A stretch of 64,000 bases of DNA from Halichondria panicea (lineage: Eukaryota; Porifera; Demospongiae; Suberitida; Halichondriidae), in NCBI RefSeq assembly GCF_963675165.1, contig NC_087389.1, positions 2,328,001-2,392,000 of the forward strand. The letters run 5' to 3'. A program made the position numbers and the translations under genes. Of the stretch, positions 1 through 12,741 are shown in pieces (position 1 is the stretch's first letter; each line of letters starts with the position of its first letter). A model generated the notes under the pieces. It was not told where the DNA came from, ran no database searches, and was given only the letters and a program-made list of their open reading frames with translations.

Positions 1-419
1 TATGGTATAAAGGAAAAACCTCTAAAACACACTCGTCTGATATACTGACGATGTATCCGAAGTGTTTAATAAGCTTCAATCTCTGCTCAATCTGACTTGG
101 CAAGTACACGAATAATAAATGTCGCCCAGTTTTAGTAAAATTATCAAGATCTTTTGAAGTTTCCTCTCTGCTGTCTCAACGTTAAAGATACTCCTGGGGT
201 ATCCATCAAGCCAGACATGTCACCCGATGAAGATTTTGTACGCATGAGTAACATCATTCAGTCTGGAACGATCTATGTGAAAAAAGGCTTCGTAGATCTA
301 GTTGATTTTAGTTATAAGGAAATTGATACCACGGCACAAGTAACAAACTCAAATCCATTGATAGAGGATCCGTCAGTGACTGACAATAGACAGTCCGACT
401 GACTGCATGGATCAACGTA

Positions 420-835
420 CAATTTCACACTTTTTAATGGACGCAGTATCGTCAATAAACTGTCTAATCTTCAATCATTTATATATTCTTTGTAGTCTTT
501 GCTATTACAGAAACTTGGCTCAGCAAAAACTTATTTGATAATGAAATACTCCTACATAGCTATCGTATATATCGAAATGATAGAGGTGGTGGTGTTTACT
601 TGTTGTGCACAACTCAATTCCTTTTAAAATAATAGATTCTCCAGAAGTAGTTGCTATCCACTTACTTCACTCTAACTCCATTGTGTGTATTGTTTATTTA
701 TCTCCATCCATTAACTTCACTTTATTTAATGACACCATTTCTTTTCTTACTCATCCACAAAACCTGTTTTTATTTGTTGAAAATGCACTTCATGTGAACA
801 GACTCTACGGTAGAGATTATTATGTTATGATGTAA
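420..835 (+). pseudogene. LINE endonuclease-domain remnant
   Basis: This is the 5' part of a decayed non-LTR retrotransposon. Translating 436-608 across two frames gives NGRSIVNKLSNLQSF, then ITETWLSKNLFDNE, then YRIYRNDRGGGVYL. These are hallmarks of the APE-type endonuclease of LINE ORF2 proteins, where the TETWL motif holds the catalytic glutamate. The frame continues with interruptions to 835 (VVAIHLLHSNSIVCIVYLSP), the next strand of the fold. The family nicks target DNA to prime reverse transcription. The element is cut near 836 by copia/gypsy sequence and its reverse transcriptase resumes near 4500. An 82-codon frame at 154-402 lies just upstream; it is unrecognised and could be an upstream LINE protein or a chance frame. 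Confidence 0.7.
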
Positions 836-950
836 TCATGTATTATGTAATCATGTGTGTTCCTTTTGTAAGGTCACCTTTAGACCATGTGCTTTATCCT
901 TCTTTTGATTATTGTGTGTCGTTATTTGACCAGACCCACGCTTTTAGAAT

Positions 951-978
951 CTAGCTGAGTGTGCCTAGCTGAGTGTGC
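951..978. repeat. Perfect 14-bp direct tandem duplication
   Basis: CTAGCTGAGTGTGC occurs twice back to back (951-964 and 965-978). It is the first clear example of a class of short duplications seen throughout the window. Confidence 0.95.
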
Positions 979-984
979 CTTTGA

Positions 985-1735
985 GTGTAGTTGCAAGTGT
1001 CTAGTATCAATCCAAGGAATCCCTATTGCGATGGTTCCGGATCAAACTATAGAATTTGGAAGGTGCAATGCTGTGGGGAATAGTTAATGGCACTGAAACG
1101 GCTCCAGATGCCACAACCCATCCAGAACCCATGCGAAGTTTGTTAAACGGCGAGATCGTGCAATTGTGCTGTTTGTGGATTCGTCGCTTTTGTATGAGCC
1201 TGACGATCAAGTGGAGGCCTGGACTATGCTAAGCGAACAGTTTGACAGAAAAACATGGGCTCGAACTTCGTTGAAAGTTGTTCTCATTGAGACTCAAGGA
1301 GTGTGCAAGAGCACATTAAACAAATGACTGAAATCTTTGATGGACTTAGCGCCCCCATGACTGAAGAGGACAGAGTTGTCTATTTGTTAGCAAGTCTACG
1401 ATGTATTAGTGACAGCTCTTGAATGGCAGTAGTGGTTGAACGACTCCTTCACACCGACTCCTTCACACCGAGAAGAAGTTAAACGAGAAGAGACATACTG
1501 TCAAGGACGAGAGAGCAATGGCTGTAAAAACTTTTAGTAAATGTCATCAATGCGGAAAGTATGGACATTATAAGCGAGACTTATAAGCGAGACTGTTACG
1601 ATTTTCGAATCGGAAAACAGAAGGAGAACAAAAAGCACAAGGTATCGATTACTCTAGGAGAAACGGATGACTCTGATAGTGACGGTGAAGCTCTAGTCAC
1701 TCGCTTGGCAGTTGCTATCAGTTTGTTCTCCTGAT
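985..1735 (+). pseudogene. Ty1/copia Gag remnant with zinc knuckle
   Basis: Scattered frames match the gag region of the fuller copia element at 16.7-17.4 kb: a start-like GSNYRIWK near 1040, EHIKQMTEIFDGLSAPMTEE near 1310-1370, and a zinc knuckle CHQCGKYGHYKRD near 1542-1593. Gag would bind RNA and form the virus-like particle. The knuckle's last cysteine is displaced by a perfect 13-bp duplication (1568-1580 and 1581-1593), and another 14-bp duplication sits at 1441-1468. An acidic stretch (ETDDSDSDGE) follows, then the sequence switches to gypsy pol. No matching copia pol is adjacent, so this is a fragment. Confidence 0.6.
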
Positions 1736-1779
1736 TTTGGATGTAGCATCCTTGCTCATCAAAACTCGCCACCTTGGAA

Positions 1780-4130
1780 ACCTTTGCAATACTAGGGTAT
1801 CCACTCCTCTCTGAGCGCAACACTGTACCCGAAGGACACTAGGATTTCCCCTCAGGTTGCTGTCTCCGATGCACCGGTCAAACACAACATTTCCCACCAC
1901 CTTGAGACTACAGGACCACCAACCTCAGCACGTCTCGCCCCAGACCGTCTCCGTGTCGCAAAGGGGGAATTCGAGCACATGCTCCAGCTGGGCATCATCA
2001 GACCTTCTTCTAGTGCCTGGGCCTCCCCACTCCACATGGTTCCTAAGAAGACTCCTGGTGAGTGACTATCGTGCTCTCAACCGTTCAACAGTGCTGCCTG
2101 ATCGGTATCCTGTCCCCCACATCCATGATTTTCTACAGGTATATTTTCTAAACTGGATCTGATATGTGCCTACCATCAGATTCCTGTGGCCCCCTCGGAT
2201 GTACACCCTTCGGACTGTTTGAATTTGTTAAGATGCCATTCGGCCTCAGGAACGCTGCCCAAACATTCCAGCGATTTATGGACCAAGTTCTCCGTGGGGT
2301 ACCAGCCGCCTATGCCTACATAGACGATGTTCTCATTGCCAGCCCCACACCTCAAGGACTTGCAAACTGTTTTCGAACGCCTCTCTGCCAACGGTGTGGT
2401 GCCTACTTGGTGTGACCAGTCTGAATTTCCAACACGGTATCACCGACAAAGTGCAAGCTGTTCGGGAATTCCCACAACCACAATCTCAACGCCAACTCCG
2501 GCGCTTCATTGGACTTGTGAACTTTTACCGTGCTGACCTTATGCAACCACTGCACTCCCTCATTTCGTCAGCCAAACCCAAAACCCAACACTCACATGGA
2601 ACGATTCAGCTCTGGCCGCAACCCTTGCTAATGCTTCCCTCCTCTCTTACCCTCAACCTGATGCCCCCACCTGTCTCATGACCGACGCATCCGACACTGC
2701 TGCCAGCTGAAACCTGCTACAGTACCTTTGACAGAGAATTACTCGGTGTTTACCTCTCCATCATTCAGTTTCACCATTTTCTTGAAGGACGTCTCCTAAC
2801 CGACCACAAACCCCTGACGTACGCACTGAACGTTCGATCCGATCGACATTCGCCACGACAAGCACGACACCTCGATTACATCGCTCAGTTCACCCAGTGG
2901 TACAGACAATGTAGTTGCTGACGCCCTGTCTCGAATTGAAACGAACGCCCTCCTCTCTGGCCAACAAGCCACTGACCCACAAATCCGTGCACTCCAATCC
3001 TCACCATCCTCAACTCTCGTGGTAGAACCAGTCGCCCTACCGGACTCAACCGACCCTTGGCACCCAAAGACCCCTGGTTCCGCAACCATGGCGACGAGCT
3101 GGTCTCTCTCACCCAGGAATTCGTGCCACTCAGAAACTAATTACTGCTCAATTTGTTTGGCCAGGCAGGCATAAACTCAGATGTTCGTTGCTGGACCCGC
3201 TCCTGTGTACAGTGTCAACGAGCGAAAATCCAACGACACACAACAGCTCCACTCACACCACACCTGACAACCGACACCTGACAACCGTTTTGATGTCATA
3301 CTGGTTGGACCACTCCCGCCATCCCATGGATACACATACCGCGTTGATTGATTTACTCGATGGCCCGAAGCCATGCATTGCATTCCTCAGTGGTTGGATC
3401 TCGCGATTCGGTGTGCCATCCACCATTGTGACAGACCGCGGACGACAGTTTGAATCTCGCTTATAGAGTAACCTCACTTCTCTACTTGGTTCCAAACGCT
3501 CTCGAACCACCTCATACCACCCTCAATCCAACGGAATGGTTGAACGTTTTCATCGGCAACTCAAAGCCGCCCAACCTCAACCAACGGCTTGGATGGACAC
3601 TCTACCTCTCATACTTCTAGGTATTCGGACTGCACTGAAAGAAGACATCTCCGCCACCACAGCTGAGATGGTCTATGGAACTACCCTTTGTCTGCCCGGT
3701 GAAAATTTTTTTCTCCTTCACCAACTTCTCCTTCACCAACTAACTCTCTCTCTCTCTGCCAGATCCCTCCGAATTTATCAACCAGCTCAAAACACACTTT
3801 CGGAATCTACAACCAATACCTACCCGTTCCACCAATAGAAAGTCTCACATTCCCGACGGACTAGCGTCAGCCACACACGTGTTTGTTCGCTGTTCGGAAA
3901 CCACTCCAACCACCTTACGACGGACCATTCCGTATTATCAAACGAACTGATAAACATTTCACCATCGATCTTAACGGCAGCCCACATCGAACAATACCAA
4001 TACGACACCAACCGCTAATTTGAACACTTCTTCGTCTCAAACCCCACTACCCACTGTTTCCCCCACTCGTTCTGGACGTTGGGTACATTCCGACATACCT
4101 TTCTCCTTTCTCATTCCGTGTCCTAATGCA
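1780..4130 (+). pseudogene. Ty3/gypsy pol remnant (RT, RNase H, integrase)
   Basis: This is a decayed gypsy polyprotein in many frames but correct domain order. The reverse transcriptase runs from about 1870 (EFEHMLQLGIIRPSSSAWAS, DYRALNRS, DRYPVPHIHDF) through FGLFEFVKMPFGLRNAAQTF to the catalytic box AYIDDVLIAS near 2310-2345, with two aspartates intact. RNase H follows near 2720-2900 (FDRELLGVYLSI, LTDHKPLTYALNVRSDRHS), with DNVVADALSR near 2905. The integrase has a zinc-binding tail (CVQCQRAK, about 3205) and core motifs FGVPSTIVTDRGRQFESR (about 3405-3465) and SYHPQSNGMVERFHRQLKAA (about 3515-3570). A purine-rich tract GGGAGGGGAGTGG (4133-4145) is a plausible polypurine primer site with an LTR beyond it. 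No paired 5' LTR was identified. Confidence 0.85.
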
Positions 4131-4145
4131 CTGGGAGGGGAGTGG

Positions 4146-4375
4146 TTACTTTATTGTATTAACGATCTTTACCATTATTGATTTCTGTAGTCACCTTTAC
4201 CAGTTTTCCGTTCATGTTACGTAATACGCAATAGAATTTAATCACGCAATGCGCTTTGTAGTCCTACCGCATTGCCTCTTTTTGTGATTCTTACTATTCT
4301 TTTGTTAGCCTCTGTACTTAGACGCACACACCCTGTTTCTGTCTCATCATTCACTTCACTTTATGTTTGTGGACA
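4146..4375 (+). repeat. Possible 3' LTR of the gypsy remnant
   Basis: The roughly 230 bases after the polypurine-like tract are non-coding and precede the point where LINE sequence resumes. Position alone suggests an LTR. I could not find a second copy upstream at 836-985, so the boundaries are approximate. Confidence 0.25.
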
Positions 4376-4499
4376 AGAATTTGGAATGAAATATTATTAG
4401 TAACTAAACTACTAAAACTCTTTCAACCCTCCCAAACATAAAGCAACCCACTAAATATGTTCCTGACCTAAAATTATGGTTTGCTCACCTTTGTCAAGT

Positions 4500-5580
4500 T
4501 GACTTTAGTCCGATGTTGAATTACGTGAATTTATCTTTAGTGCCTATCGTAAAATTAAACCCCAAGAATAGAATTCCAAAATGGTACAACTCTGAGATTC
4601 GTTCAAATCAATATAAAAAGCCAAAGGTCTTCATACCACCACATCTCTACTGCTAAAGCTAGAAGCTGCGGAGCAATGTCTACTTAATAAGTTAGTCTCA
4701 CTATATGAATCTCAACTAATCAACGAATTTGCCTTCAAAAACAACAGAAAGATCTAATCAAATCTACTCATCTCCCCACCGTTGTGCGTCTTAATAGTCA
4801 ATCTGTTTTCTCTGATGTTGATAAAGCATCTCTATTTAACGTATTCTTTGAATCCGTCTACTCTAAATCTGATGACAATCAATCTCCAGCTGACAGTACA
4901 CCTAGGTACTCTTGATATTACTGATTTAGATGTTTACACTTCCAATGGAATTGGACTCTGTATGTAGTTATCCACCACCTTTTCACTATGTCACTATGGT
5001 ATTGCAAAATTCCATTTGGACTTTTGAATGGAAAGTCCAATGCATCGTGCCTATTTATAAATCAGGTGACAAAGCTCAGTCACAAATTACAGACCCATCT
5101 CACTGCTATGCTGTATCTCAAAAGTTCTGGAGCGCTTAATGTATGACAAGATTTTTCCATTTGTGGCGAGCATGATCTCAACAGCTCAATTTGGATTTTT
5201 CCTGTCTCCAACAATTGCTTACATTTCTAGATAATGTTATCAATTGCCTCACCTGCAATGAGCAAATAGACACTGTTTTCTGGACTTCCGAAAAGCATTC
5301 GATAAAGACCAGCAAACTAGAAACAGGGCAACCAACTTGAAATGGCTAATTTGCTAAAAAAACCCTCTGTGCGATTCAGCATTATATAAATTTTCAAGAT
5401 AATACCAATACCCGTTCGTCCAGCAAGTTAACTTTAAAGCTTCCTCACCGCTTACAAAAACTATGGAACAAGCTACCTCCTATTGACTTAACTGTATCAT
5501 CAAAATGTATAAAACACGTCATATTTAAATTTCTCTGGTCTCATTTCATAAAAAACCTACCATTTTTCTTGCCCTTGTAA
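4500..5580 (+). pseudogene. LINE reverse-transcriptase remnant and C-terminus
   Basis: This is the continuation of the LINE whose endonuclease lies at 420-835. Pieces in order are VRLNSQSVFSDVDKASLFNV (about 4780-4850, the EN-RT linker), WKVQCIVPIYKSGDKAQ (about 5030-5080), NYRPISLLCCISKVLERLMY (about 5087-5145, an RT signature), and QIDTVFLDFRKAFDKD (about 5265-5310, palm motif A with its catalytic aspartate). The remaining palm motifs are missing. The final piece RLQKLWNKLPPIDLT near 5450-5490, then FLWSHFIKNL, matches the usual LINE C-terminal tail. The polyprotein is frameshifted repeatedly and internally deleted. Confidence 0.75.
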
Positions 5581-5859
5581 TTGCCATCATCATTCAGGCC
5601 CACTTAATCACTTATATTCATCTGGTATCATCATTAATTTTATTTTAATTTTTTTATTGTATTTTATTACTTACGCTTGTCAGTTTAGCACCCTTTTGTT
5701 AAATGATAACCCATAATTGCACTTCATTATATTATTATTATTATAAAGGATTGCACTGGGTCTGTTAACCGGTAATGGTCATGTGTTGTTTCTGTTCATG
5801 TATGACATGGTACTTTTTGTATCATTAAAAAGTAAAAAGTGAAGTGAAATTATCTTAGA

Positions 5860-7060
5860 GTGGCTCCTACATTTTGGTCCTTCGAACCGGTCCTATTGAT
5901 CTTCTCTCGTGCTACTCTGTGAACAACAATACTCATCTACTACCGTTGACATTAATTTCTTTGTGTGTGCATTTCTTTGTGTGTGCATACACGGACACGT
6001 GATCTAGAACTGTTTGTGTGTAAAGTTGTTCGCGTACTCATTTTTTTCGTTCTCGTTTTGCTTGCTAATTTTCGTTCGTATAATTGTTCGTATAGTATAA
6101 TTGTTCGTATAATCATTCGTTCTTGTTTGCTTGCTCGCTTAATTTGTTCATATAATTTCGTTTGTTCATTCGTTCTCGCTCGTTCGTATACTGCATATTG
6201 TTATTGATTTGAACGCCTGTCTGAATTGAATTTCGCCCGAAGCCTGTCGATATGGATCCTCGTGAAATTACAAAACTGAAAGAGGTGTCGTACGTGCCTA
6301 GAATTCGAACAAAGGTACTGAAGCTCCAAACCAGGCTTGCAGAAAAACTAGACTCTCTAGACACAGACTTCAGACGTCTCCTGTAGATCTCCTAGACGAT
6401 TGTTGATGACTGATACTGATTTAAAGATGCGTTTACTACCATTGACTAAAAGGTGAATGGTATCCCGGAACTTGCCCACTCAATTGCTTAGACTCAACTG
6501 ATAAGTATGTGCTTGATGGACACAACAATCTAATGGCATTAGATGAGCTCCGTGCATTTTGATTGTTTCGTTAAACTGAATGCAATCTAGTAGATGTGTC
6601 TTAGTTTTCGATCGAAATATTCTAAACTGGCGTAGAACATTTCTCCGTGTCAGGACTGCTGGTTTACCTATATCGTCATAATCGGGGGAGAATTATGCAG
6701 AAGCAGTCGACTGCCTGCGATATCGATGCAATAGACCCCGCCTCATTCACGTAAAAATCAAGGAATTTCATGACACTGTCCAACAACACCTTCGTGCACT
6801 AAATCCTAATTAAAACTAACACCAGAACTTATCGATCTTGCGTCCTGCTAGTTCATTCAAACCCATCGCTGCTCAACACGCTTCAACTCAAACCTGTATT
6901 GCTTGTAAAGTTGAAAAACATCTCTTCCCGAAATTCATGACGAAGCTCCTCTCTTTTGAGGTCAACAATGCAAATCGTGTCAAAGCCCCACGAAATGAAC
7001 CAACACCGACAAGCGAGACTTCAAAACCCCAGACACTCTAGTGGCACGAAGCCAGAGCTC
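5860..7060 (+). pseudogene. Possible BEL/Pao-type retrotransposon 5' end and Gag
   Basis: A block TGGTCCTTCGAACCGG near 5874-5889 resembles the leader seen after the 5' LTR of BEL/Pao-like elements. A frame from 6252 (MDPREITKLKEVSYVPRI) has a helical, Gag-like composition. A later frame at 6838-7041 contains TCIACKVEKHLFPKF, like the degenerate first zinc finger of Pao Gag. No protease, RT or integrase follows, so only the 5' end would survive. A perfect 16-bp duplication lies at 5955-5986 and the stretch around 6060-6190 is rich in TTCGT repeats. The assignment rests on short motifs and could be wrong. Confidence 0.35.
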
Positions 7061-8130
7061 TTGCATTCTTTATGTTGGAACGACGTCTCCGTCTTCCAAG
7101 AGTCATCACGGTGTCCGGTATTGTTGGGCTGAAGCACAAGGTCTCGCTCAATCCGTCCAAATCTCTCCTACTAGACCGTCTGAGAAAACTTTCGGTATAA
7201 GTGCCTCTCTCCTGTTCTAAATTGGCCCTTAGCTGACGTCAACACATACAATAGACATTCAGGAAGCAGAAAGAACAATTTCTCCCTCTGGACACTAAAC
7301 TTGGACACTGAATCAGAAGATGATGAAGGCTAATGTATTATACAGAGTAGTAGCGAAATTAAGTGATTAAACAAGTGAAAGTTTCTTTGGAAGAACATGC
7401 TATCACATCCAGCCAATCAGCAAAACACTCAAGGAACATGATTGTCTTAAGAAGTGAGTGTACAATACCAACTTGCCAAAGTTTGTGTCGGGGAAGGCCG
7501 CCTTGCGGAATGAACTACATAATTATAGTGCGTTTTTTTATTTTAGTGATAAATTGACCTGGTAGCAACTGTAGCATTCTTCAAATCTACGAGTTTATAA
7601 AAAACATGGAAAAAAAGTTCGGCCTAACATCTTGTAGTTGTAGTGGGCCAGCATGTATGTGTTGGATACCACCTAGTTAAATTAGACATCGTAGAACATT
7701 TCGTGTCGTATCGTGTCGTCAGCAAATAGGACCTTAGAGTACTCTACACAGTGGTTTTCTGTTAGAAAGATATTCCTGGAGCAGCCTTCCCTGCCTTCCC
7801 ATCAACTTTACGGCTAGGGCAGTGGTAACGCAGTTGTTGAAGATTAATTTAGTACCGGTACTATAGTGCAGTTCAGCATTACAGTTCAGTGGTTCACCAA
7901 TGTATAGAGGGGAGGTGGGCTTTGAACTTTCCCACACAAGTGCATGTTCCTTTGCCATGTTGATTGTTTTGATAACTATAAGTGCACTTTTAGGGTGTCT
8001 TCACTAGTTCATAAAGTTGTCATATATGCTGTAGAGCTGGTAAGCTCCAACCAACTTAGTCCCAGGCATACTTGTCCACCATGAAGACCTTGACAACACA
8101 TGTGAAATTTCACATATTGATATTTCATTT
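7061..8130. other. No supported gene
   Basis: Only short unconnected frames are present. I see no recognisable protein family, RNA gene or inverted repeat. Confidence 0.5.
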
Positions 8131-8149
8131 CATTTGGGCCGATTGAGTT

Positions 8150-9090
8150 CTGGACCGATTGAGTTCTGGATGGAGGTATATGTCCGTTTCAGATTTTTCG
8201 AACCATCACCATTCTTTCCTTCAACCAAATTTTTTGGGCTTTGCCATTGAGCTCCACCGGTCTCCTTACATTGCGTGCGTCCGTCATCCGCAGGAAAAAT
8301 TCGTGCTCCTTAGGTCCACCAGCAAGTCGAACACAGTTCTAGTCAATTTGACCACCGGTGGACTGTGGTCGCAGCTCAGCCAAATGGTCTCGCACTCTGT
8401 TAAACTAACCTCGCTCAAATCTTTGTAAGAGGCCTTTGTGTCAAACTTCATGTCCTTGAGCAGAGGTGTATCTCCTCCTGTTTCCCTGTACACTGGTATC
8501 TATGAGGACATGATGGCAGGACTCACGGAATAGGCATTGAACAAACTGCCCATGTACAGACTGTCGAAATTTCGCTGTTCGAACATTTGTACATGTGCAG
8601 CAACTCATCCTCCGTGTAATGTGATCTGCACTCGTGTAGCTTTCGATCGTCAATTCGCCTGCCTTGTTGACCGTCAACACTGTCTTATTTTTGATCCTTC
8701 AATCTGCACTTCATCGGTATGCTTAACTTCATCGGTATGCTTACACTTCTCCACCACTTCTCCACCACCTTCATCAGCCTATCGTGCAACTGTCATAATT
8801 GGTGTAGTAGTTCGTTTTCGATAACTCGCCTCTGAACATGGGCACTCTTCTGTTCCCTCTTTTTCAGCACTCTGCAGTCCATGTACACGTACATTATTAG
8901 CACATACAAATCTTCCACTGTCAGGTACTTCTTTGACTTCATGTACTAGCTTTTTTTGTTTTCTCGTATTTGGTTAAATCATCGCCGGCCCTGTACAGAG
9001 GGGAGAGCAGGAATTGCACACCTCCTGGTCGCTGCCACAGTCACAAGGCAGAGTGATGTCTGCACTCTCAGTAGACATTTTGCACACTAA
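8150..9090 (-). pseudogene. Decayed unknown coding sequence
   Basis: Read on the minus strand from about 9080, a short frame starts MSTESADITLPCDCGSDQEV with a cysteine-rich stretch and stops after about 34 residues. Coding-like pieces in different frames follow downstream (YLTVEDLYVLIMYVYMDCRV, FDSLYMGSLFNAYS, HEFFLRMTDARNVRRPVELN). The composition suggests a real protein broken by indels. Perfect duplications lie inside it at 8139-8170 (16 bp) and 8708-8743 (18 bp). I do not recognise the family and assign no function. Confidence 0.28.
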
Positions 9091-10280
9091 ATTGCTACTC
9101 AAACAAACTCCTCAAATGCACACATGCACACAGCTTAGTCTTACAGCTGCTCTACCCTGATGTAGCACTGTTCAAAGGAAGCTCCTTTTAAGGAAATCCT
9201 AAAGTGTTTTTTACGTCACTTCGACTAAACCATAATTGAAATTTATTCTAACACTTTAAAGTCTCTTGGATCCATGGGTCTCTTGGCTGGTCTCTGTTGC
9301 GATTGACACCCCAAAACCCACTGTTTACGTGATGTCATGCCTGCCGCCTGGTTTAAATCTGCTACTGTGCAAGATATTGAGACACCTCTCCACTGCGACA
9401 CTAAGTCCAGCTAGCGATCCAGACGAATTTGTCTGCGAAGAGAAGATGTGTGCCAAGATGTGTGCCAATGTGGTCTAGTGCACCACACCACCTGCAACTG
9501 TGTGACCCTGATCACTGCCAGTGCCACTGCAACTCCTGCCTCACCACCAACGTGTCTCCCCCCACACCCAATTTGAACACTACTGACAATGTATGCTATT
9601 AGTAACATTATTGTATTATTATTTATATTAATTCCGTCAATATCAATAAGTTGCAAAAACTCCAGAAGTCATGTCAACCACATCCTCTCCACCTGAGACA
9701 CTCCACTCCTTCTCTGTGCTATGTGCTATAGACAAAAAAATGGAGCTGTACTTGGAAGACCGATCACGGCCTGAACCCAACTCTGTTGAGAAAACAAAAA
9801 AGACAACCTGCACTGTTAATTAGAATTTGAATAATTCAGTTTTGAATAACTTCATTTTGCCTACCATGTGCTAGTATTTCAATTGCCAAACTGAGATGAA
9901 TTTTGAGACAGCCACCTTTTCCAGCAGCCACCTTTTCATTCGGATGATGATATAGCTGAGCTATTATACATTCACTCTACATACATTCACTCTACAGCAT
10001 CCTACTTTATAAAGGGTCAGAGGTCACCCCACTGCACGATTTCTAATTTGCAACAGCAGTACGTACGGAAGCCCATTAGGGACATCCCCAGGTTATTAAT
10101 TCTCAAGGTTCAAGCTTTAAAGGTTCCAACGCAAAAGTTCTCCAGGTTCCAGGTTCCAGTGCACAAGGCACAACGCAACTTTGACCTTTGACCCATCCGT
10201 TTTGGGCATAGCGCGCATGGCTACTATTATGTGAACAGTACTGCACTGTGATCTATACTAGTACAGTACTAGACAAGTCT
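9091..10280. other. No supported gene
   Basis: This stretch is AT-rich and mostly non-coding. A 50-codon frame at 9672-9824 on the plus strand starts with ATG but shows no family features and has no splice context. Confidence 0.45.
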
Positions 10281-10284
10281 ACAT

Positions 10285-10790
10285 GTCTGAATCAAGCAGG
10301 AATAGGGTTATTAAGACGTACTTTTACAAAGGATACACAATTAGAGAATTCCTAAATTCCTGTATTCAAAAAGAGTACTGCGTAATCTAAGATTGAGAGG
10401 AGACGTAATCCCTTGACTAGGAGACGGCTACTGGCTATTATTGAAGCAATTTCTGTAAGTATTGTCACATTCGCAGAAAGAGTTGAAAGAGTTACAGGAG
10501 TCTAAGAAGTTGTGGAGGAGAGTGGTGCGAAAGTATAAGCTGCCTATATCTCGGTAAGAGGCTAGGTTGATTACTGCATGCTTGTCTACCATGCAGGAGA
10601 TAGTACGAAAATTGCTTCGCACCAGAGGAAACAAAACTCCGAAAAGCTCATCGACTCACTCGAAGACACTAAGGTTGGCATGTTGACATTTATAATAAAA
10701 TTATTAATTGCATGCCGATGAAGCCATACGGATTCCCAGTACATGGCTGCATAGATAGGTTCAATTAAATCTGGTGATTTGTGTACCATT
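10285..10790 (+). pseudogene. Integrase-core (DDE) transposase remnant
   Basis: The plus strand at 10305-10365 encodes IKTYFYKGYTIREFL-like sequence (here RTYFYKGYTIREFLNSCIQK), followed by LRTLRR and ELQESKKLWRRVVRKYKLPI (about 10490-10550). Near 10672-10760 comes GWHVDIYNKI.. and PYGFPVHGCIDRF. The order, an N-terminal helix-turn-helix and then an rve-type core with a D..PFGF.HG.ID block, matches a widespread metazoan single-ORF integrase-like gene family. The protein would cut and join DNA. It is broken by at least three frameshifts and truncated after the second catalytic aspartate. A minus-strand frame at 10586-10789 is a shadow. Confidence 0.6.
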
Positions 10791-10799
10791 TGAAAATGT

Positions 10800-12690
10800 T
10801 CCTATAGTGACTAAGTCGTGCATGTGCATGTGCACGATACTTTAAGCTTAAAGGTGGGATTGTTATAATGATACAGGGGCTCCCAGTGTTTTAAGGCGTG
10901 ACTTGGGAACAGAGAACACTTATCTGTCATGGATTCAACCATTTCTACGACAGCACCATGTTGACTCTCTTAGTAGTACACATTAGTAGTACACAGGCAT
11001 GTTTCAGATTTTCCAAATCTGTTTCAAACCAATCCTATACTATACTTGACAGAGATCTTTTATACAAGCTCAGAGAATAGAGAATATGGCGTGGTGGACA
11101 TATAATACAACTGAATATGCCAGCATCACTCTTCTGATTGCTACACAGTATAACTTAAAGCATGCATGACTGACAAAGCATGCATGACTGAATAGCGCCC
11201 TATGCAGTATATGTATATATATAGTCCTAGAATCCGCTTTTATTTCCCTGTTACTGGTTTTCGGATAGCCCTTTCACATTACAGATTCATTTATTTGGAC
11301 ACAATCGAGTCTTACACATGCAGGGTTTGCAAGCCAAGGGTTTATTTGATGAGACTGATCCACTACAGCTGTGAGTTTTATTAGAGCACACTATATATGT
11401 ATGGCCAGTTGGTTGTGGAAGCTAATCATTGCTAACCTTTAATTGCATAGGAAATGTTTTGTTGTAGATTGGAATTCCTTAGGAAACAGAGACATCCTTA
11501 CGTCTCCTTGTGGAATCCCTGAGAAGCTATTCAATCTACCTGAACTATATGGTAATACATTATATATTTATTACAGCATACACTCGTAGTGATGCATGAT
11601 CCTCTTATAGATTTGAGGTAGGATCGTTTTCTAACCCTAAGCTGCACGTATACTGTCCCAAAAATGGCCGGATTAATAGAGTTTACTACACATTAGAGTT
11701 TACTACACATTAGCCTCGACTCCAGCCCCTTGAATAGTATTTAAATTAATTTATTATTTTTATCTCTTATTGTGATAAAGAACAGAAAAAGAAAAAGAGA
11801 TCTCTGTATATACTGTAGACAGAGACAGCTAAGTAAAACTGTTGAGGCTCGGATCGGATACACACTCAGGCGAGATACACACTCAGGCGACAAGTTAATC
11901 TCATAAGAAATTAGTTAAACCAAAAAATAAATGTGGATAAGTACAGTGGCTGTGACGTAACATAACTACTTATTGATTTACATGATAGATTTACCATTGA
12001 AAGCACTATCCATTAATACACAAGTCCGGATACACGCTCAAGCAACAAGTCCCTCAGATTGTAGACACATTCAGGCCACACAGTTCTCGGATCAGATACC
12101 ACGTACTTACTACAACGAGAATGGCACTGAAGCAAGAATGGCACTGAACGTCGAACAGACACAGACACACTAACACTTTGAAGATGGAGATGGCTTCACT
12201 CAGAGAAACAAGAGGAGAAATCACCATCACAACACTTCTTTCATCACAACACTTCTTTCAGAGAGAGGTGCACTGGTCCTGTCAAGCTTCACATCAATCA
12301 AGAAAGGGAGTGTCTGGAAAGCAGATGGACTAGCCGGTCGGTACGGTACCCACATAAACACCAGCGTACAGACACTTCATCTTTTAAGACTAGACCTGGT
12401 TTTCCAACACAGGATAACGCGTACGCGAGAGACTAGACAGCGAGAGACTAGACACAACTTGGACTAGATTTCTTTTTTCAATGACATCATTATAAATGAA
12501 ACAGATAACAATGTTTTACAAACTAATGCGGAATAAGAATACTGATAAATATACTGCAATTTACGATTACCCAGAATCTGGGCGCATGCGTAAACAATGT
12601 ATACTAGGCCGCCTTTCTCAGCGGCTTGGAATCGAGGCTAACTACACATATATGCACAGCTCAGCTCTCTCGATTTGTGCTATAAACTTT
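10800..12690. other. No supported gene
   Basis: Non-coding AT-rich sequence with several short tandem duplications, including a perfect 15-bp pair at 12425-12454. No gene family, RNA gene or transposon end was recognised. Confidence 0.5.
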
Positions 12691-12741
12691 TTCATTCCCT
12701 CCTTATTTTCACCTGCATCTTCGTACTCACCATCATCGATG

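Noticed and set aside
836..985. 5' LTR of the gypsy or copia remnant
   Set aside because: I compared it with 4146-4375 and with the copia LTR at 16425 and saw no convincing shared stretch.
9672..9824. 50-codon ATG frame
   Set aside because: Too short, no conserved motif, no neighbouring exon.
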